The notes: generated by a model not told the origin, from the letters alone. 64,000 nt of DNA from Auanema rhodensis (GCA_964057225.1 OZ059894.1:18506476-18570475), one strand, 5' to 3'; positions 37,246 to 51,996 are shown, numbered from the stretch's first letter. Translations and numbers: made by a program.

Positions 37246-40200
37246 AACATTTTGACAAAAATTTTTTCGAAAAATTTCAAAATAATTTAGCAAAAAGTAG
37301 ATGTTTTTAGATTCCTTTTTTCAAGGCAAAGACGATGGACAATGTTATTCAACGAAAAAATTAATTCTTCAGGGTGAAAATCGAGGATATAAGTGTGAAC
37401 TTATATCAGTTGATATCTCGGTGTATTTTTAAGCTAGCGCAAATCTGTTAACACAGATCAACGCAGCTTAAAAATCCGCATCGAATGCACTATACTACAT
37501 TGAGAAACGCTTAATACAAAATTTAGTTATGATCGTTTGAAAAATGATGCATTAGTGTATGTTGAGTTTCCATGTACACTCAACATTGCTTCCAAAAACA
37601 TTTTGACAAAAATTTTTTCGAAAAATTTCAAAATAATTTAGCAAAAAGTAGATGTTTTTAGATTCCTTTTTTCAAGGCAAAGACGATGGACAATGTTATT
37701 CAACGAAAAAATTAATTCTTCAGGGTGAAAATCGAGGATATAAGTGTGAACTTATATCAGTTGATATCTCTCGGTGCATTTTTAAGCTAGCGCAAATCTG
37801 TTAACACAGATCAACGCAGCTTAAAAATCCGCATCGAATGCACTATACTACATTGAGAAACGCTTAATACAAAAATTAGTTATGATCGTTTGAAAAATGA
37901 TGCATTAGTGTATGTTGAGTTTCCATGTACACTCAACATTGCTTCCAAAAACATTTTGACAAAAATTTTTTCGAAAAATTTCAAAATAATTTAGCAAAAA
38001 GTAGATGTTTTTAGATTCCTTTTTTCAAGGCAAAGACGATGAACAATGTTATTCAACGAAAAAATTAATTCTTCAGGGTGAAAATCGAGGATATAAGTGT
38101 GAACTTATATCAGTTGATATCTCGGTGCATTTTTAAGCTAGCGCAAATCTGTTAACACAGATCAACGCAGCTTAAAAATCCGCATCGAATGCACTATACT
38201 ACATTGAGAAACGCTTAATACAAAAATTAGTTATGATCGTTTGAAAAATGATGCATTAGTGTATGTTGAGTTTCCATGTACACTCAACATTGCTACCAAA
38301 AACATTTTGACAAAAATTTTTTCGAAAAATTTCAAAATAATTTAGCAAAAAGTAGATGTTTTTAGATTTCTTTTTTCAAGGCAAAGACGATGGACAATGT
38401 TATTCAACGAAAAAATTAATTCTTCAGGGTGAAAATCGAGGATATAAGTGTGAACTTATATCAGTTGATATCTCGGTGTATTTTTAAGCTAGCGCAAATC
38501 TGTTAACACAGATCAACGCAGCTTAAAAATCCGCATCGAATGCACTATACTACATTGAGAAACGCTTAATACAAAATTTAGTTATGATCGTTTGAAAAAT
38601 GATGCATTAGTGTATGTTGAGTTTCCATGTACACTCAACATTGCTTCCAAAAACATTTTGACAAAAATTTTTTCGAAAAATTTCAAAATAATTTAGCAAA
38701 AAGTAGATGTTTTTAGATTCCTTTTTTCAAGGCAAAGACGATGGACAATGTTATTCAACGAAAAAATTAATTCTTCAGGGTGAAAATCGAGGATATAAGT
38801 GTGAACTTATATCAGTTGATATCTCGGTGCATTTTTAAGCTAGCGCAAATCTGATAACACAGATCAACGCAGCTTAAAAATCCGCATCGAATGCACTATA
38901 CTACATTGAGAAACGCTTAAAACAAAAATTAGTTATGATCGTTTGAAAAATGATGCATTAGTGTATGTTGAGTTTCCATGTACACTCAACATTGCTTCCA
39001 AAAACATTTTGACAAAAATTTTTTCGAAAAATTTCAAAATAATTTAGCAAAAAGTAGATGTTTTTAGATTCCTTTTTTCAAGGCAAAGACGATGGACAAT
39101 GTTATTCAACGAAAAAATTAATTCTTCAGGGTGAAAATCGAGGATATAAGTGTGAACTTATATCAGTTGATATCTCGGTGCATTTTTAAGCTAGCGCAAA
39201 TCTGTTAACACAGATCAACGCAGCTTAAAAATCCGCATCGAATGCACTATACTACATTGAGAAACGCTTAATACAAAAATTAGTTATGATCGTTTGAAAA
39301 ATGATGCATTAGTGTATGTTGAGTTTCCATGTACACTCAACATTGCTTCCAAAAACATTTTGACAAAAATTTTTTCGAAAAATTTCAAAATAATTTAGCA
39401 AAAAGTAGATGTTTTTAGATTCCTTTTTTCAAGGCAAAGACGATGGACAATGTTATTCAACGAAAAAATTAATTCTTCAGGGTGAAAATCGAGGATATAA
39501 GTGTGAACTTATATCAGTTGATATCTCGGTGTATTTTTAAGCTAGCGCAAATCTGTTAACACAGATCAACGCAGCTTAAAAATCCGCATCGAATGCACTA
39601 TACTACATTGAGAAACGCTTAATACAAAATTTAGTTATGATCGTTTGAAAAATGATGCATTAGTGTATGTTGAGTTTCCATGTACACTCAACATTGCTTC
39701 CAAAAACATTTTGACAAAAATTTTTTCGAAAAATTTCAAAATAATTTAGCAAAAAGTAGATGTTTTTAGATTCCTTTTTTCAAGGCAAAGACGATGGACA
39801 ATGTTATTCAACGAAAAAATTAATTCTTCAGGGTGAAAATCGAGGATATAAGTGTGAACTTATATCAGTTGATATCTCGGTGCATTTTTAAGCTAGCGCA
39901 AATCTGTTAACACAGATCAACGCAGCTTAAAAATCCGCATCGAATGCACTATACTACATTGAGAAACGCTTAATACAAAAATTAGTTATGATCGTTTGAA
40001 AAATGATGCATTAGTGTATGTTGAGTTTCCATGTACACTCAACATTGCTTCCAAAAACATTTTGACAAAAATTTTTTCGAAAAATTTCAAAATAATTTAG
40101 CAAAAAGTAGATGTTTTTAGATTCCTTTTTTCAAGGCAAAGACGATGAACAATGTTATTCAACGAAAAAATTAATTCTTCAGGGTGAAAATCGAGGATAT

Positions 40201-43200
40201 AAGTGTGAACTTATATCAGTTGATATCTCGGTGCATTTTTAAGCTAGCGCAAATCTGTTAACACAGATCAACGCAGCTTAAAAATCCGCATCGAATGCAC
40301 TATACTACATTGAGAAACGCTTAAAACAAAAATTAGTTATGATCGTTTGAAAAATGATGCATTAGTGTATGTTGAGTTTCCATGTACACTCAACATTGCT
40401 TCCAAAAACATTTTGACAAAAATTTTTTCGAAAAATTTCAAAATAATTTAGCAAAAAGTAGATGTTTTTAGATTCCTTTTTTCAAGGCAAAGACGATGGA
40501 CAATGTTATTCAACGAAAAAATTAATTCTTCAGGGTGAAAATCGAGGATATAAGTGTGAACTTATATCAGTTGATATCTCGGTGCATTTTTAAGCTAGCG
40601 CAAATCTGATAACACAGATCAACGCAGCTTAAAAATCCGCATCGAATGCACTATACTACATTGAGAAACGCTTAAAACAAAAATTAGTTATGATCGTTTG
40701 AAAAATGATGCATTAGTGTATGTTGAGTTTCCATGTACACTCAACATTGCTTCCAAAAACATTTTGACAAAAATTTTTTCGAAAAATTTCAAAATAATTT
40801 AGCAAAAAGTAGATGTTTTTAGATTCCTTTTTTCAAGGCAAAGACGATGGACAATGTTATTCAACGAAAAAATTAATTCTTCAGGGTGAAAATCGAGGAT
40901 ATAAGTGTGAACTTATATCAGTTGATATCTCTCGGTGCATTTTTAAGCTAGCGCAAATCTGTTAACACAGATCAACGCAGCTTAAAAATCCGCATCGAAT
41001 GCACTATACTACATTGAGAAACGCTTAAAACAAAAATTAGTTATGATCGTTTGAAAAATGATGCATTAGTGTATGTTGAGTTTCCATGTACACTCAACAT
41101 TGCTTCCAAAAACATTTTGACAAAAATTTTTTCGAAAAATTTCAAAATAATTTAGCAAAAAGTAGATGTTTTTAGATTCCTTTTTTCAAGGCAAAGACGA
41201 TGGACAATGTTATTCAACGAAAAAATTAATTCTTCAGGGTGAAAATCGAGGATATAAGTGTGAACTTATATCAGTTGATATCTCGGTGTATTTTTAAGCT
41301 AGCGCAAATCTGTTAACACAGATCAACGCAGCTTAAAAATCCGCATCGAATGCACTATACTACATTGAGAAACGCTTAATACAAAATTTAGTTATGATCG
41401 TTTGAAAAATGATGCATTAGTGTATGTTGAGTTTCCATGTACACTCAACATTGCTTCCAAAAACATTTTGACAAAAATTTTTTCGAAAAATTTCAAAATA
41501 ATTTAGCAAAAAGTAGATGTTTTTAGATTCCTTTTTTCAAGGCAAAGACGATGGACAATGTTATTCAACGAAAAAATTAATTCTTCAGGGTGAAAATCGA
41601 GGATATAAGTGTGAACTTATATCAGTTGATATCTCGGTGCATTTTTAAGCTAGCGCAAATCTGTTAACACAGATCAACGCAGCTTAAAAATCCGCATCGA
41701 ATGCACTATACTACATTGAGAAACGCTTAATACAAAAATTAGTTATGATCGTTTGAAAAATGATGCATTAGTGTATGTTGAGTTTCCATGTACACTCAAC
41801 ATTGCTTCCAAAAACATTTTGACAAAAATTTTTTCGAAAAATTTCAAAATAATTTAGCAAAAAGTAGATGTTTTTAGATTCCTTTTTTCAAGGCAAAGAC
41901 GATGAACAATGTTATTCAACGAAAAAATTAATTCTTCAGGGTGAAAATCGAGGATATAAGTGTGAACTTATATCAGTTGATATCTCGGTGCATTTTTAAG
42001 CTAGCGCAAATCTGTTAACACAGATCAACGCAGCTTAAAAATCCGCATCGAATGCACTATACTACATTGAGAAACGCTTAATACAAAAATTAGTTATGAT
42101 CGTTTGAAAAATGATGCATTAGTGTATGTTGAGTTTCCATGTACACTCAACATTGCTTCCAAAAACATTTTGACCAAAATTTTTTCGAAAAATTTCAAAA
42201 TAATTTAGCAAAAAGTAGATGTTTTTAGATTCCTTTTTTCAAGGCAAAGACGATGGACAATGTTATTTAACGAAAAAATTAATTCTTCAGGGTGAAAATC
42301 GAGGATATAAGTGTGAACTTATATCAGTTGATATCTCTCGGTGCATTTTTAAGCTAGCGCAAATCTGTTAACACAGATCAACGCAGCTTAAACATCCGCA
42401 TCGAATGCACTATACTACATTGAGAAACGCTTAAAACAAAAATTAGTTATGATCGTTTGAAAAATGATGCATTAGTGTATGTTGAGTTTCCATGTACACT
42501 CAACATTGCTTCCAAAAACATTTTGACAAAAATTTTTTCGAAAAATTTCAAAATAATTTAGCAAAAAGTAGATGTTTTTAGATTCCTTTTTTCAAGGCAA
42601 AGACGATGGACAATGTTATTCAACGAAAAAATTAATTCTTCAGGGTGAAAATCGAGGATATAAGTGTGAACTTATATCAGTTGATATCTCTCGGTGCATT
42701 TTTAAGCTAGCGCAAATCTGTTAACACAGATCAACGCAGCTTAAAAATCCGCATCGAATGCACTATACTACATTGAGAAACGCTTAAAACAAAAATTAGT
42801 TATGATCGTTTGAAAAATGATGCATTAGTGTATGTTGAGTTTCCATGTACACTCAACATTGCTTCCAAAAACATTTTGACAAAAATTTTTTCGAAAAATT
42901 TCAAAATAATTTAGCAAAAAGTAGATGTTTTTAGATTCCTTTTTTCAAGGCAAAGACGATGGACAATGTTATTCAACGAAAAAATTAATTCTTCAGGGTG
43001 AAAATCGAGGATATAAGTGTGAACTTATATCAGTTGATATCTCGGTGGATTTTTAAGCTAGCGCAAATCTGATAACACAGATCGACGCAGCTTAAAAATC
43101 CGCACCGAATGCACTATACTACATTGAGAAACGCTTAAAACAAAAATTAGTTATGATCGTTTGAAAAATGATGCATTAGTGTATGTTGAGTTTCCATGTA

Positions 43201-45336
43201 CACTCAACATTGCTTCCAAAAACATTTTGACAAAAATTTTTTCGAAAAATTTCAAAATAATTTAGCAAAAAGTAGATGTTTTTAGATTCCTTTTCTCAAG
43301 GCAAAGACGATGGACAATGTTATTCAACGAAAAAATTAATTCTTCAGGGTGAAAATCGAGGATATAAGTGTGAACTTATATCAGTTGATATCTCTCGGTG
43401 CATTTTTAAGCTAGCGCAAATCTGATAACACAGATCAACGCAGCTTAAAAATCCGCATCGAATGCACTATACTACATTGAGAAACGCTTAAAACAAAAAT
43501 TAGTTATGATCGTTTGAAAAATGATGCATTAGTGTATGTTGAGTTTCCATGTACACTCAACATTGCTTCCAAAAACATTTTGACAAAAATTTTTTCGAAA
43601 AATTTCAAAATAATTTAGCAAAAAGTAGATGTTTTTAGATTCCTTTTTTCAAGGCAAAGACGATGGACAATGTTATTCAACGAAAAAATTAATTCTTCAG
43701 GGTGAAAATCGAGGATATAAGTGTGAACTTATATCAGTTGATATCTCGGTGTATTTTTAAGCTAGCGCAAATCTGTTAACACAGATCAACGCAGCTTAAA
43801 AATCCGCATCGAATGCACTATACTACATTGAGAAACGCTTAAAACAAAAATTAGTTATTATCGTTTGAAAAATGATGCATTAGTGTATGTTGAGTTTCCA
43901 TGTACACTCAACATTGCTTCCAAAAACATTTTGACAAAAATTTTTTCGAAAAATTTCAAAATAATTTAGCAAAAAGTAGATGTTTTTAGATTCCTTTTTT
44001 CAAGGCAAAGACGATGGACAATGTTATTCAACGAAAAAATTAATTCTTCAGGGTGAAAATCGAGGATATAAGTGTGAACTTATATCAGTTGATATCTCTC
44101 GGTGCATTTTTAAGCTAGCGCAAATCTGTTAACACAGATCAACGCAGCTTAAAAATCCGCATCGAATGCACTATACTACATTGAGAAACGCTTAAAACAA
44201 AAATTAGTTATGATCGTTTGAAAAATGATGCATTAGTGTATGTTGAGTTTCCATGTACACTCAACATTGCTTCCAAAAACATTTTGACAAAAATTTTTTC
44301 GAAAAATTTCAAAATAATTTAGCAAAAAGTAGATGTTTTTAGATTCCTTTTTTCAAGTCAAAGACGATGGACAATGTTATTCAACGAAAAAATTAATTCT
44401 TCAGGGTGAAAATCGAGGATATAAGTGTGAACTTATATCAGTTGATATCTCTCGGTGCATTTTTAAGCTAGCGCAAATCTGTTAACACAGATCAACGCAG
44501 CTTAAAAATCCGCATCGAATGCACTATACTACATTGAGAAACGCTTAATACAAAAATTAGTTATGATCGTTTGAAAAATGATGCATTAGTGTATGTTGAG
44601 TTTCCATGTACACTCAACATTGCTTCCAAAAACATTTTGACAAAAATTTTTTCGAAAAATTTCAAAATAATTTAGCAAAAAGTAGATGTTTTTAGATTCC
44701 TTTTTTCAAGGCAAAGACGATGGACAATGTTATTCAACGAAAAAATTAATTCTTCAGGGTGAAAATCGAGGATATAAGTGTGAACTTATATCAGTTGATA
44801 TCTCTCGGTGCATTTTTAAGCTAGCGCAAATCTGTTAACACAGATCAACGCAGCTTAAAAATCCGCATCGAATGCACTATACTACATTGAGAAACGCTTA
44901 AAACAAAAATTAGTTATGATCGTTTGAAAAATGATGCATTAGTGTATGTTGAGTTTCCATGTACACTCAACATTGCTTCCAAAAACATTTTGACAAAAAT
45001 TTTTTCGAAAAATTTCAAAATAATTTAGCAAAAAGTAGATGTTTTTAGATTCCTTTTTTCAAGGCAAAGACGATGGATGATGTTATTCAACGAAAAAATT
45101 AATTCTTCAGGGTGAAAATCGAGGATATAAGTGTGAACTTATATCAGTTGATATCTCTCGGTGCATTTTTAAGCTAGCGCAAATCTGTTAACACAGATCA
45201 ACGCAGCTTAAAAATCCGCATCGAATGCACTATACTACATTGAGAAACGCTTAAAACAAAAATTAGTTATGATCGTTTGAAAAATGATGCATTAGTGTAT
45301 GTTGAGTTTCCATGTACACTCAACATTGCTTCCAAA
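37246..45336. repeat. Mosaic of I, H, B, J units
   Basis: Twenty-three units with shuffled short orders. Type I units start at 37246, 38301, 39354 and 41111. A93 units recur at 37950, 40056 and 41813, each preceded by a B or H unit. CT-insertion units start at 37597, 40758, 42164, 42517, 43221, 43925, 44278, 44631 and 44984. The unit at 42870 is a lone K unit with GTGGAT instead of GTGCAT. The unit at 43574 mixes T179 with A277 and has TTATTATCG. No block longer than about three units repeats obviously, so this looks like a well-mixed older segment. Confidence 0.7.
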
Positions 45337-46038
45337 AACATTTTGACAAAAATTTTTTCGAAAATTTTCAAAATAATTTAGCAAAAAGTAGATGTTTTTT
45401 GATTCCTTTTTTCAAGGCAAAGACGATGGACAATGTTATTCAACGAAAAAATTAATTCTTCAGGGTGAAAATCGAGGATATAAGTGTGAACTTATATCAG
45501 TTGATATCTCGGTGTATTTTTAAGCTAGCGCAAATCAGTTAACACAGATCAACGCAGCTTAAAAATCCGCATCGAATGCACTATACTACATTGAGAAACG
45601 CTTAATACAAAATTTAGTTATGATCGTTTGAAAAATGATGCATTAGTGTATGTTGAGTTTCCATGTACACTCAACATTGCTTCCAAAAACATTTTGACAA
45701 AAATTTTTTCGAAAAATTTCAAAATAATTTAGCAAAAAGTAGATGTTTTTAGATTCCTTTTTTCAAGGCAAAGACGATGGACAATGTTATTCAACGAAAA
45801 AATTAATTCTTCAGGGTGAAAATCGAGGATATAAGTGTGAACTTATATCAGTTGATATCTCGGTGCATTTTTAAGCTAGCGCAAATCTGATAACACAGAT
45901 CAACGCAGCTTAAAAATCCGCATCGAATGAACTATACTACATTGAGAAACGCTTAAAACAAAAATTAGTTATGATCGTTTGAAAAATGATGCATTAGTGT
46001 ATGTTGAGTTTCCATGTACACTCAACATTGCTTCCAAA
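45337..46038. repeat. Two-unit relative of the 2112-bp higher-order repeat
   Basis: A type I unit with TTTTTTGATT (A-to-T at 45400) is followed by a J unit with C243-to-A (AATGAAC, 45930). The same pair of private changes occurs at 46806/47336 and 48918/49448. The offset to the first of these is 1406 bp. Confidence 0.8.
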
Positions 46039-46389
46039 AACATTTTGACAAAAATTTTTTCGAAAAATTTCAAAATAATTTAGCAAAAAGTAGATGTTTT
46101 TAGATTCCTTTTTTCAAGGCAAAGACGATGGACAATGTTATTCAACGAAAAAATTAATTCTTCAGGGTGAAAATCGAGGATATAAGTGTGAACTTATATC
46201 AGTTGATATCTCGGTGCATTTTTAAGCTAGCGCAAATCTGTTAACACAGATCAACGCAGCTTAAAAATCCGCATCGAATGCACTATACTACATTGAGAAA
46301 CGCTTAATACAAAATTTAGTTATGATCGTTTGAAAAATGATGCATTAGTGTATGTTGAGTTTCCATGTACACTCAACATTGCTTCCAAA

Positions 46390-47797
46390 AACATTTTGAC
46401 AAAAATTTTTTCGAAAAATTTCAAAATAATTTAGCAAAAAGTAGATGTTTTTAGATTCCTTTGTTCAAGGCAAAGACGATGGACAATGTTATTCAACGAA
46501 AAAATTAATTCTTCAGGGTGAAAATCGAGGATATAAGTGTGAACTTATATCAGTTGATATCTCTCGGTGCATTTTTAAGCTAGCGCAAATCTGTTAACAC
46601 AGATCAACGCAGCTTAAAAATCCGCATCGAATGCACTATACTACATTGAGAAACGCTTAAAACAAAAATTAGTTATGATCGTTTGAAAAATGATGCATTA
46701 GTGTATGTTGAGTTTCCATGTACACTCAACATTGCTTCCAAAAACATTTTGACAAAAATTTTTTCGAAAAATTTCAAAATAATTTAGCAAAAAGTAGATG
46801 TTTTTTGATTCCTTTTTTCAAGGCAAAGACGATGGACAATGTTATTCAACGAAAAAATTAATTCTTCAGGGTGAAAATCGAGGATATAAGTGTGAACTTA
46901 TATCAGTTGATATCTCGGTGTATTTTTAAGCTAGCGCAAATCTGTTAACACAGATCAACGCAGCTTAAAAATCCGCATCGAATGCACTATACTACATTGA
47001 GAAACGCTTAATACAAAACTTAGTTATGATCGTTTGAAAAATGATGCATTAGTGTATGTTGAGTTTCCATGTACACTCAACATTGCTTCCAAAAACATTT
47101 TGACAAAAATTTTTTCGAAAAATTTCAAAATAATTTAGCAAAAAGTAGATGTTTTTAGATTCCTTTTTTCAAGGCAAAGACGATGGACAATGTTATTCAA
47201 CGAAAAAATTAATTCTTCAGGGTGAAAATCGAGGATATAAGTGTGAACTTATATCAGTTGATATCTCGGTGCATTTTTAAGCTAGCGCAAATCTGATAAC
47301 ACAGATCAACGCAGCTTAAAAATCCGCATCGAATGAACTATACTACATTGAGAAACGCTTAAAACAAAAATTAGTTATGATCGTTTGAAAAATGATGCAT
47401 TAGTGTATGTTGAGTTTCCATGTACACTCAACATTGCTTCCAAAAACATTTTGACAAAAATTTTTTCGAAAAATTTCAAAATAATTTAGCAAAAAGTAGA
47501 TGTTTTTAGATTCCTTTTTTCAAGGCAAAGACGATGGACAATGTTATTCAACGAAAAAATTAATTCTTCAGGGTGAAAATCGAGGATATAAGTGTGAACT
47601 TATATCAGTTGATATCTCTCGGTGCATTTTTAAGCTAGCGCAAATCTGTTAACACAGATCAACGCAGCTTAAAAATCCGCATCGAATGCACTATACTACA
47701 TTGAGAAACGCTTAAAACAAAAATTAGTTATGATCGTTTGAAAAATGATGCATTAGTGTATGTTGAGTTTCCATGTACACTCAACATTGCTTCCAAA
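46390..47797. repeat. Four-unit block, copy 1 of the 2112-bp repeat
   Basis: Unit order is H with CTTTGTTC (46463), I with TTTTTTG (46806) and ACTTAG (C at 47019), J with AATGAAC (47336), and H. Three rare variants in fixed order make this block easy to recognise. Confidence 0.85.
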
Positions 47798-48501
47798 AAC
47801 ATTTTGACAAAAATTTTTTCGAAAAATTTCAAAATAATTTAGCAAAAAGTAGATGTTTTTAGATTCCTTTTTTCAAGGCAAAGACGATGGACAATGTTAT
47901 TCAACGAAAAAATTAATTCTTCAGGGTGAAAATCGAGGATATAAGTGTGAACTTATATCAGTTGATATCTCTCGGTGCATTTTTAAGCTAGCGCAAATCT
48001 GTTAACACAGATCAACGCAGCTTAAAAATCCGCATCGAATGCACTATACTACATTGAGAAACGCTTAAAACAAAAATTAGTTATGATCGTTTGAAAAATG
48101 ATGCATTAGTGTATGTTGAGTTTCCATGTACACTCAACATTGCTTCCAAAAACATTTTGACAAAAATTTTTTCGAAAAATTTCAAAATAATTTAGCAAAA
48201 AGTAGATGTTTTTAGATTCCTTTTTTCAAGGCAAAGACGATGGACAATGTTATTCAACGAAAAAATTAATTCTTCAGGGTGAAAATCGAGGATATAAGTG
48301 TGAACTTATATCAGTTGATATCTCGGTGTATTTTTAAGCTAGCGCAAATCTGTTAACACAGATCAACGCAGCTTAAAAATCCGCATCGAATGCACTATAC
48401 TACATTGAGAAACGCTTAATACAAAATTTAGTTATGATCGTTTGAAAAATGATGCATTAGTGTATGTTGAGTTTCCATGTACACTCAACATTGCTTCCAA
48501 A
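47798..48501. repeat. H-I spacer between the two 2112-bp repeat copies
   Basis: One H unit with A270 and one type I unit. With the four-unit block they complete a six-unit, 2112-bp higher-order unit (three 353-bp and three 351-bp copies). Confidence 0.75.
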
Positions 48502-49909
48502 AACATTTTGACAAAAATTTTTTCGAAAAATTTCAAAATAATTTAGCAAAAAGTAGATGTTTTTAGATTCCTTTGTTCAAGGCAAAGACGATGGACAATG
48601 TTATTCAACGAAAAAATTAATTCTTCAGGGTGAAAATCGAGGATATAAGTGTGAACTTATATCAGTTGATATCTCTCGGTGCATTTTTAAGCTAGCGCAA
48701 ATCTGTTAACACAGATCAACGCAGCTTAAAAATCCGCATCGAATGCACTATACTACATTGAGAAACGCTTAAAACAAAAATTAGTTATGATCGTTTGAAA
48801 AATGATGCATTAGTGTATGTTGAGTTTCCATGTACACTCAACATTGCTTCCAAAAACATTTTGACAAAAATTTTTTCGAAATATTTCAAAATAATTTAGC
48901 AAAAAGTAGATGTTTTTTGATTCCTTTTTTCAAGGCAAAGACGATGGACAATGTTATTCAACGAAAAAATTAATTCTTCAGGGTGAAAATCGAGGATATA
49001 AGTGTGAACTTATATCAGTTGATATCTCGGTGTATTTTTAAGCTAGCGCAAATCTGTTAACACAGATCAACGCAGCTTAAAAATCCGCATCGAATGCACT
49101 ATACTACATTGAGAAACGCTTAATACAAAACTTAGTTATGATCGTTTGAAAAATGATGCATTAGTGTATGTTGAGTTTCCATGTACACTCAACATTGCTT
49201 CCAAAAACATTTTGACAAAAATTTTTTCGAAAAATTTCAAAATAATTTAGCAAAAAGTAGATGTTTTTAGATTCCTTTTTTCAAGGCAAAGACGATGGAC
49301 AATGTTATTCAACGAAAAAATTAATTCTTCAGGGTGAAAATCGAGGATATAAGTGTGAACTTATATCAGTTGATATCTCGGTGCATTTTTAAGCTAGCGC
49401 AAATCTGATAACACAGATCAACGCAGCTTAAAAATCCGCATCGAATGAACTATACTACATTGAGAAACGCTTAAAACAAAAATTAGTTATGATCGTTTGA
49501 AAAATGATGCATTAGTGTATGTTGAGTTTCCATGTACACTCAACATTGCTTCCAAAAACATTTTGACAAAAATTTTTTCGAAAAATTTCAAAATAATTTA
49601 GCAAAAAGTAGATGTTTTTAGATTCCTTTTTTCAAGGCAAAGACGATGGACAATGTTATTCAACGAAAAAATTAATTCTTCAGGGTGAAAATCGAGGATA
49701 TAAGTGTGAACTTATATCAGTTGATATCTCTCGGTGCATTTTTAAGCTAGCGCAAATCTGTTAACACAGATCAACGCAGCTTAAAAATCCGCATCGAATG
49801 CACTATACTACATTGAGAAACGCTTAAAACAAAAATTAGTTATGATCGTTTGAAAAATGATGCATTAGTGTATGTTGAGTTTCCATGTACACTCAACATT
49901 GCTTCCAAA
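48502..49909. repeat. Four-unit block, copy 2 of the 2112-bp repeat
   Basis: It repeats the rare variants of 46390-47797 at a constant offset of 2112 bp: CTTTGTTC near 48575, TTTTTTG at 48918, ACTTAG at 49131 and AATGAAC at 49448. One extra private change, GAAATATTT near 48881, shows that the copies are not fully identical. Confidence 0.85.
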
Positions 49910-50964
49910 AACATTTTGACAAAAATTTTTTCGAAAAATTTCAAAATAATTTAGCAAAAAGTAGATGTTTTTAGATTCCTTTTTTCAAGGCAAAGACGAT
50001 GGACAATGTTATTCAACGAAAAAATTAATTCTTCAGGGTGAAAATCGAGGATATAAGTGTGAACTTATATCAGTTGATATCTCGGTGTATTTTTAAGCTA
50101 GCGCAAATCTGTTAACACAGATCAACGCAGCTTAAAAATCCGCATCGAATGCACTATACTACATTGAGAAACGCTTAATACAAAATTTAGTTATGATCGT
50201 TTGAAAAATGATGCATTAGTGTATGTTGAGTTTCCATGTACACTCAACATTGCTTCCAAAAACATTTTGACAAAAATTTTTTCGAAAAATTTCAAAATAA
50301 TTTAGCAAAAAGTAGATGTTTTTAGATTCCTTTTTTCAAGGCAAAGACGATGGACAATGTTATTCAACGAAAAAATTAATTCTTCAGGGTGAAAATCGAG
50401 GATATAAGTGTGAACTTATATCAGTTGATATCTCGGTGTATTTTTAAGCTAGCGCAAATCTGTTAACACAGATCAACGCAGCTTAAAAATCCGCATCGAA
50501 TGCACTATACTACATTGAGAAACGCTTAATACAAAATTTAGTTATGATCGTTTGAAAAATGATGCATTAGTGTATGTTGAGTTTCCATGTACACTCAACA
50601 TTGCTTCCAAAAACATTTTGACAAAAATTTTTTCGAAAAATTTCAAAATAATTTAGCAAAAAGTAGATGTTTTTAGATTCCTTTTTTCAAGGCAAAGACG
50701 ATGGACAATGTTATTCAACGAAAAAATTAATTCTTCAGGGTGAAAATCGAGGATATAAGTGTGAACTTATATCAGTTGATATCTCTCGGTGCATTTTTAA
50801 GCTAGCGCAAATCTGTTAACACAGATCAACGCAGCTTAAAAATCCGCATCGAATGCACTATACTACATTGAGAAACGCTTAATACAAAATTTAGTTATGA
50901 TCGTTTGAAAAATGATGCATTAGTGTATGTTGAGTTTCCATGTACACTCAACATTGCTTCCAAA
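49910..50964. repeat. I, I, H end of the middle domain
   Basis: Two adjacent type I units (49910 and 50261) are followed by the last unit with the CT insertion (50612), which also carries T277. After this point no CT insertion is seen. Confidence 0.8.
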
Positions 50965-51667
50965 AACATTTTGACAAAAATTTTTTCGAAAAATTTCAAA
51001 ATAATTTAGCAAAAAGTAGATGTTTTTAGATTCCTTTTTTCAAGGCAAAGACGATGGACAATGTTATTCAACGAAAAAATTAATTCTTCAGGGTGAAAAT
51101 TGAGGATATAAGTATGAACTTATATCAGTTGATATCTCGGTGCATTTTTAAGCTAGCGCAAATCTGTTAACACAGATCAACGCAGCTTAAAAATCCGCAT
51201 CGAATGCACTATACTACATTGAGAAACGCTCAAAACAAAAATTAGTTATGATCGTTTGAAAAATGATGCATTAGTGTATGTTGAGTTTCCATGTACACTC
51301 AACATTGCTTCCAAAAACATTTTGACAAAAATTTTTTCGAAAAATTTCAAAATAATTTAGCAAAAAGTAGATGTTTTTAGATTCCTTTTTTTCAAGGCAA
51401 AGACGATGGACAATGTTATTCAACGAAAAAATTAATTCTTCAGGGTGAAAATCGAGGATATAAGTGTGAACTTATATCAGTTGATATCTCGGTGCATTTT
51501 TAAGCTAGCGCAAATCTGATAACACAGATCAACGCAGCTTAAAAATCCGCATCGAATGCACTATACTACATTGAGAAACGCTTAATACAAAAATTAGTTA
51601 TGATCGTTTGAAAAATGATGCATTAGTGTATGTTGAGTTTCCATGTACACTCAACATTGCTTCCAAA

Positions 51668-51996
51668 AACATTTTGACAAAAATTTTTTCGAAAAATTTC
51701 AAAATAATTTAGCAAAAAGTAGATGTTTTTAGATTCCTTTTTTTCAAGGCAAAGACGATGGACAATGTTATTCAACGAAAAAATTGATTCTTCAGGGTGA
51801 AAATCGAGGATATAAGTGTGAACTTATATCAGTTGATATCTCGGTGCAATTTTAAGCTAGCGCAAATCTGATAACACAGATCGACGCAGCTTAAAAATCC
51901 GCATCGAATGCACTATACTACATTGAGAAACGCTTAATACAAAAATTAGTTATGATCGTTTGAAACATGATGCATTGCTTCAACATTGCTTCCAAA
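51668..51996. repeat. Short unit, 329 bp (first of three in tandem)
   Basis: It has a 7-T run (+1 bp), GATTGATTC, an A181 change (GCAATTTTAAG) and A203/G215. Near its end the 27 bases at unit positions 309-335 are replaced by GCTT, giving GCATTGCTTCAACATTGC. The upstream text reads GAAACATG instead of GAAAAATG. This is the first short unit in the window. Confidence 0.9.

Larger units (their letters stand above)
19657..50964. repeat. Middle domain marked by CT insertion and T277
   Basis: From the unit at 20358 to the unit at 50612 many copies carry a two-base CT insertion (GATATCTCTCGG), making them 353 bp. I see no CT insertion outside this interval. T277 (ACAAAATTTAG) first appears at about 20987 and persists to the right edge of the window. 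The G155, G261 and A-to-C227 variants of the left domain are absent. The domain is a mosaic of short blocks (dimers, 4-, 6- and 8-unit repeats) rather than one regular higher-order unit. Confidence 0.85.
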
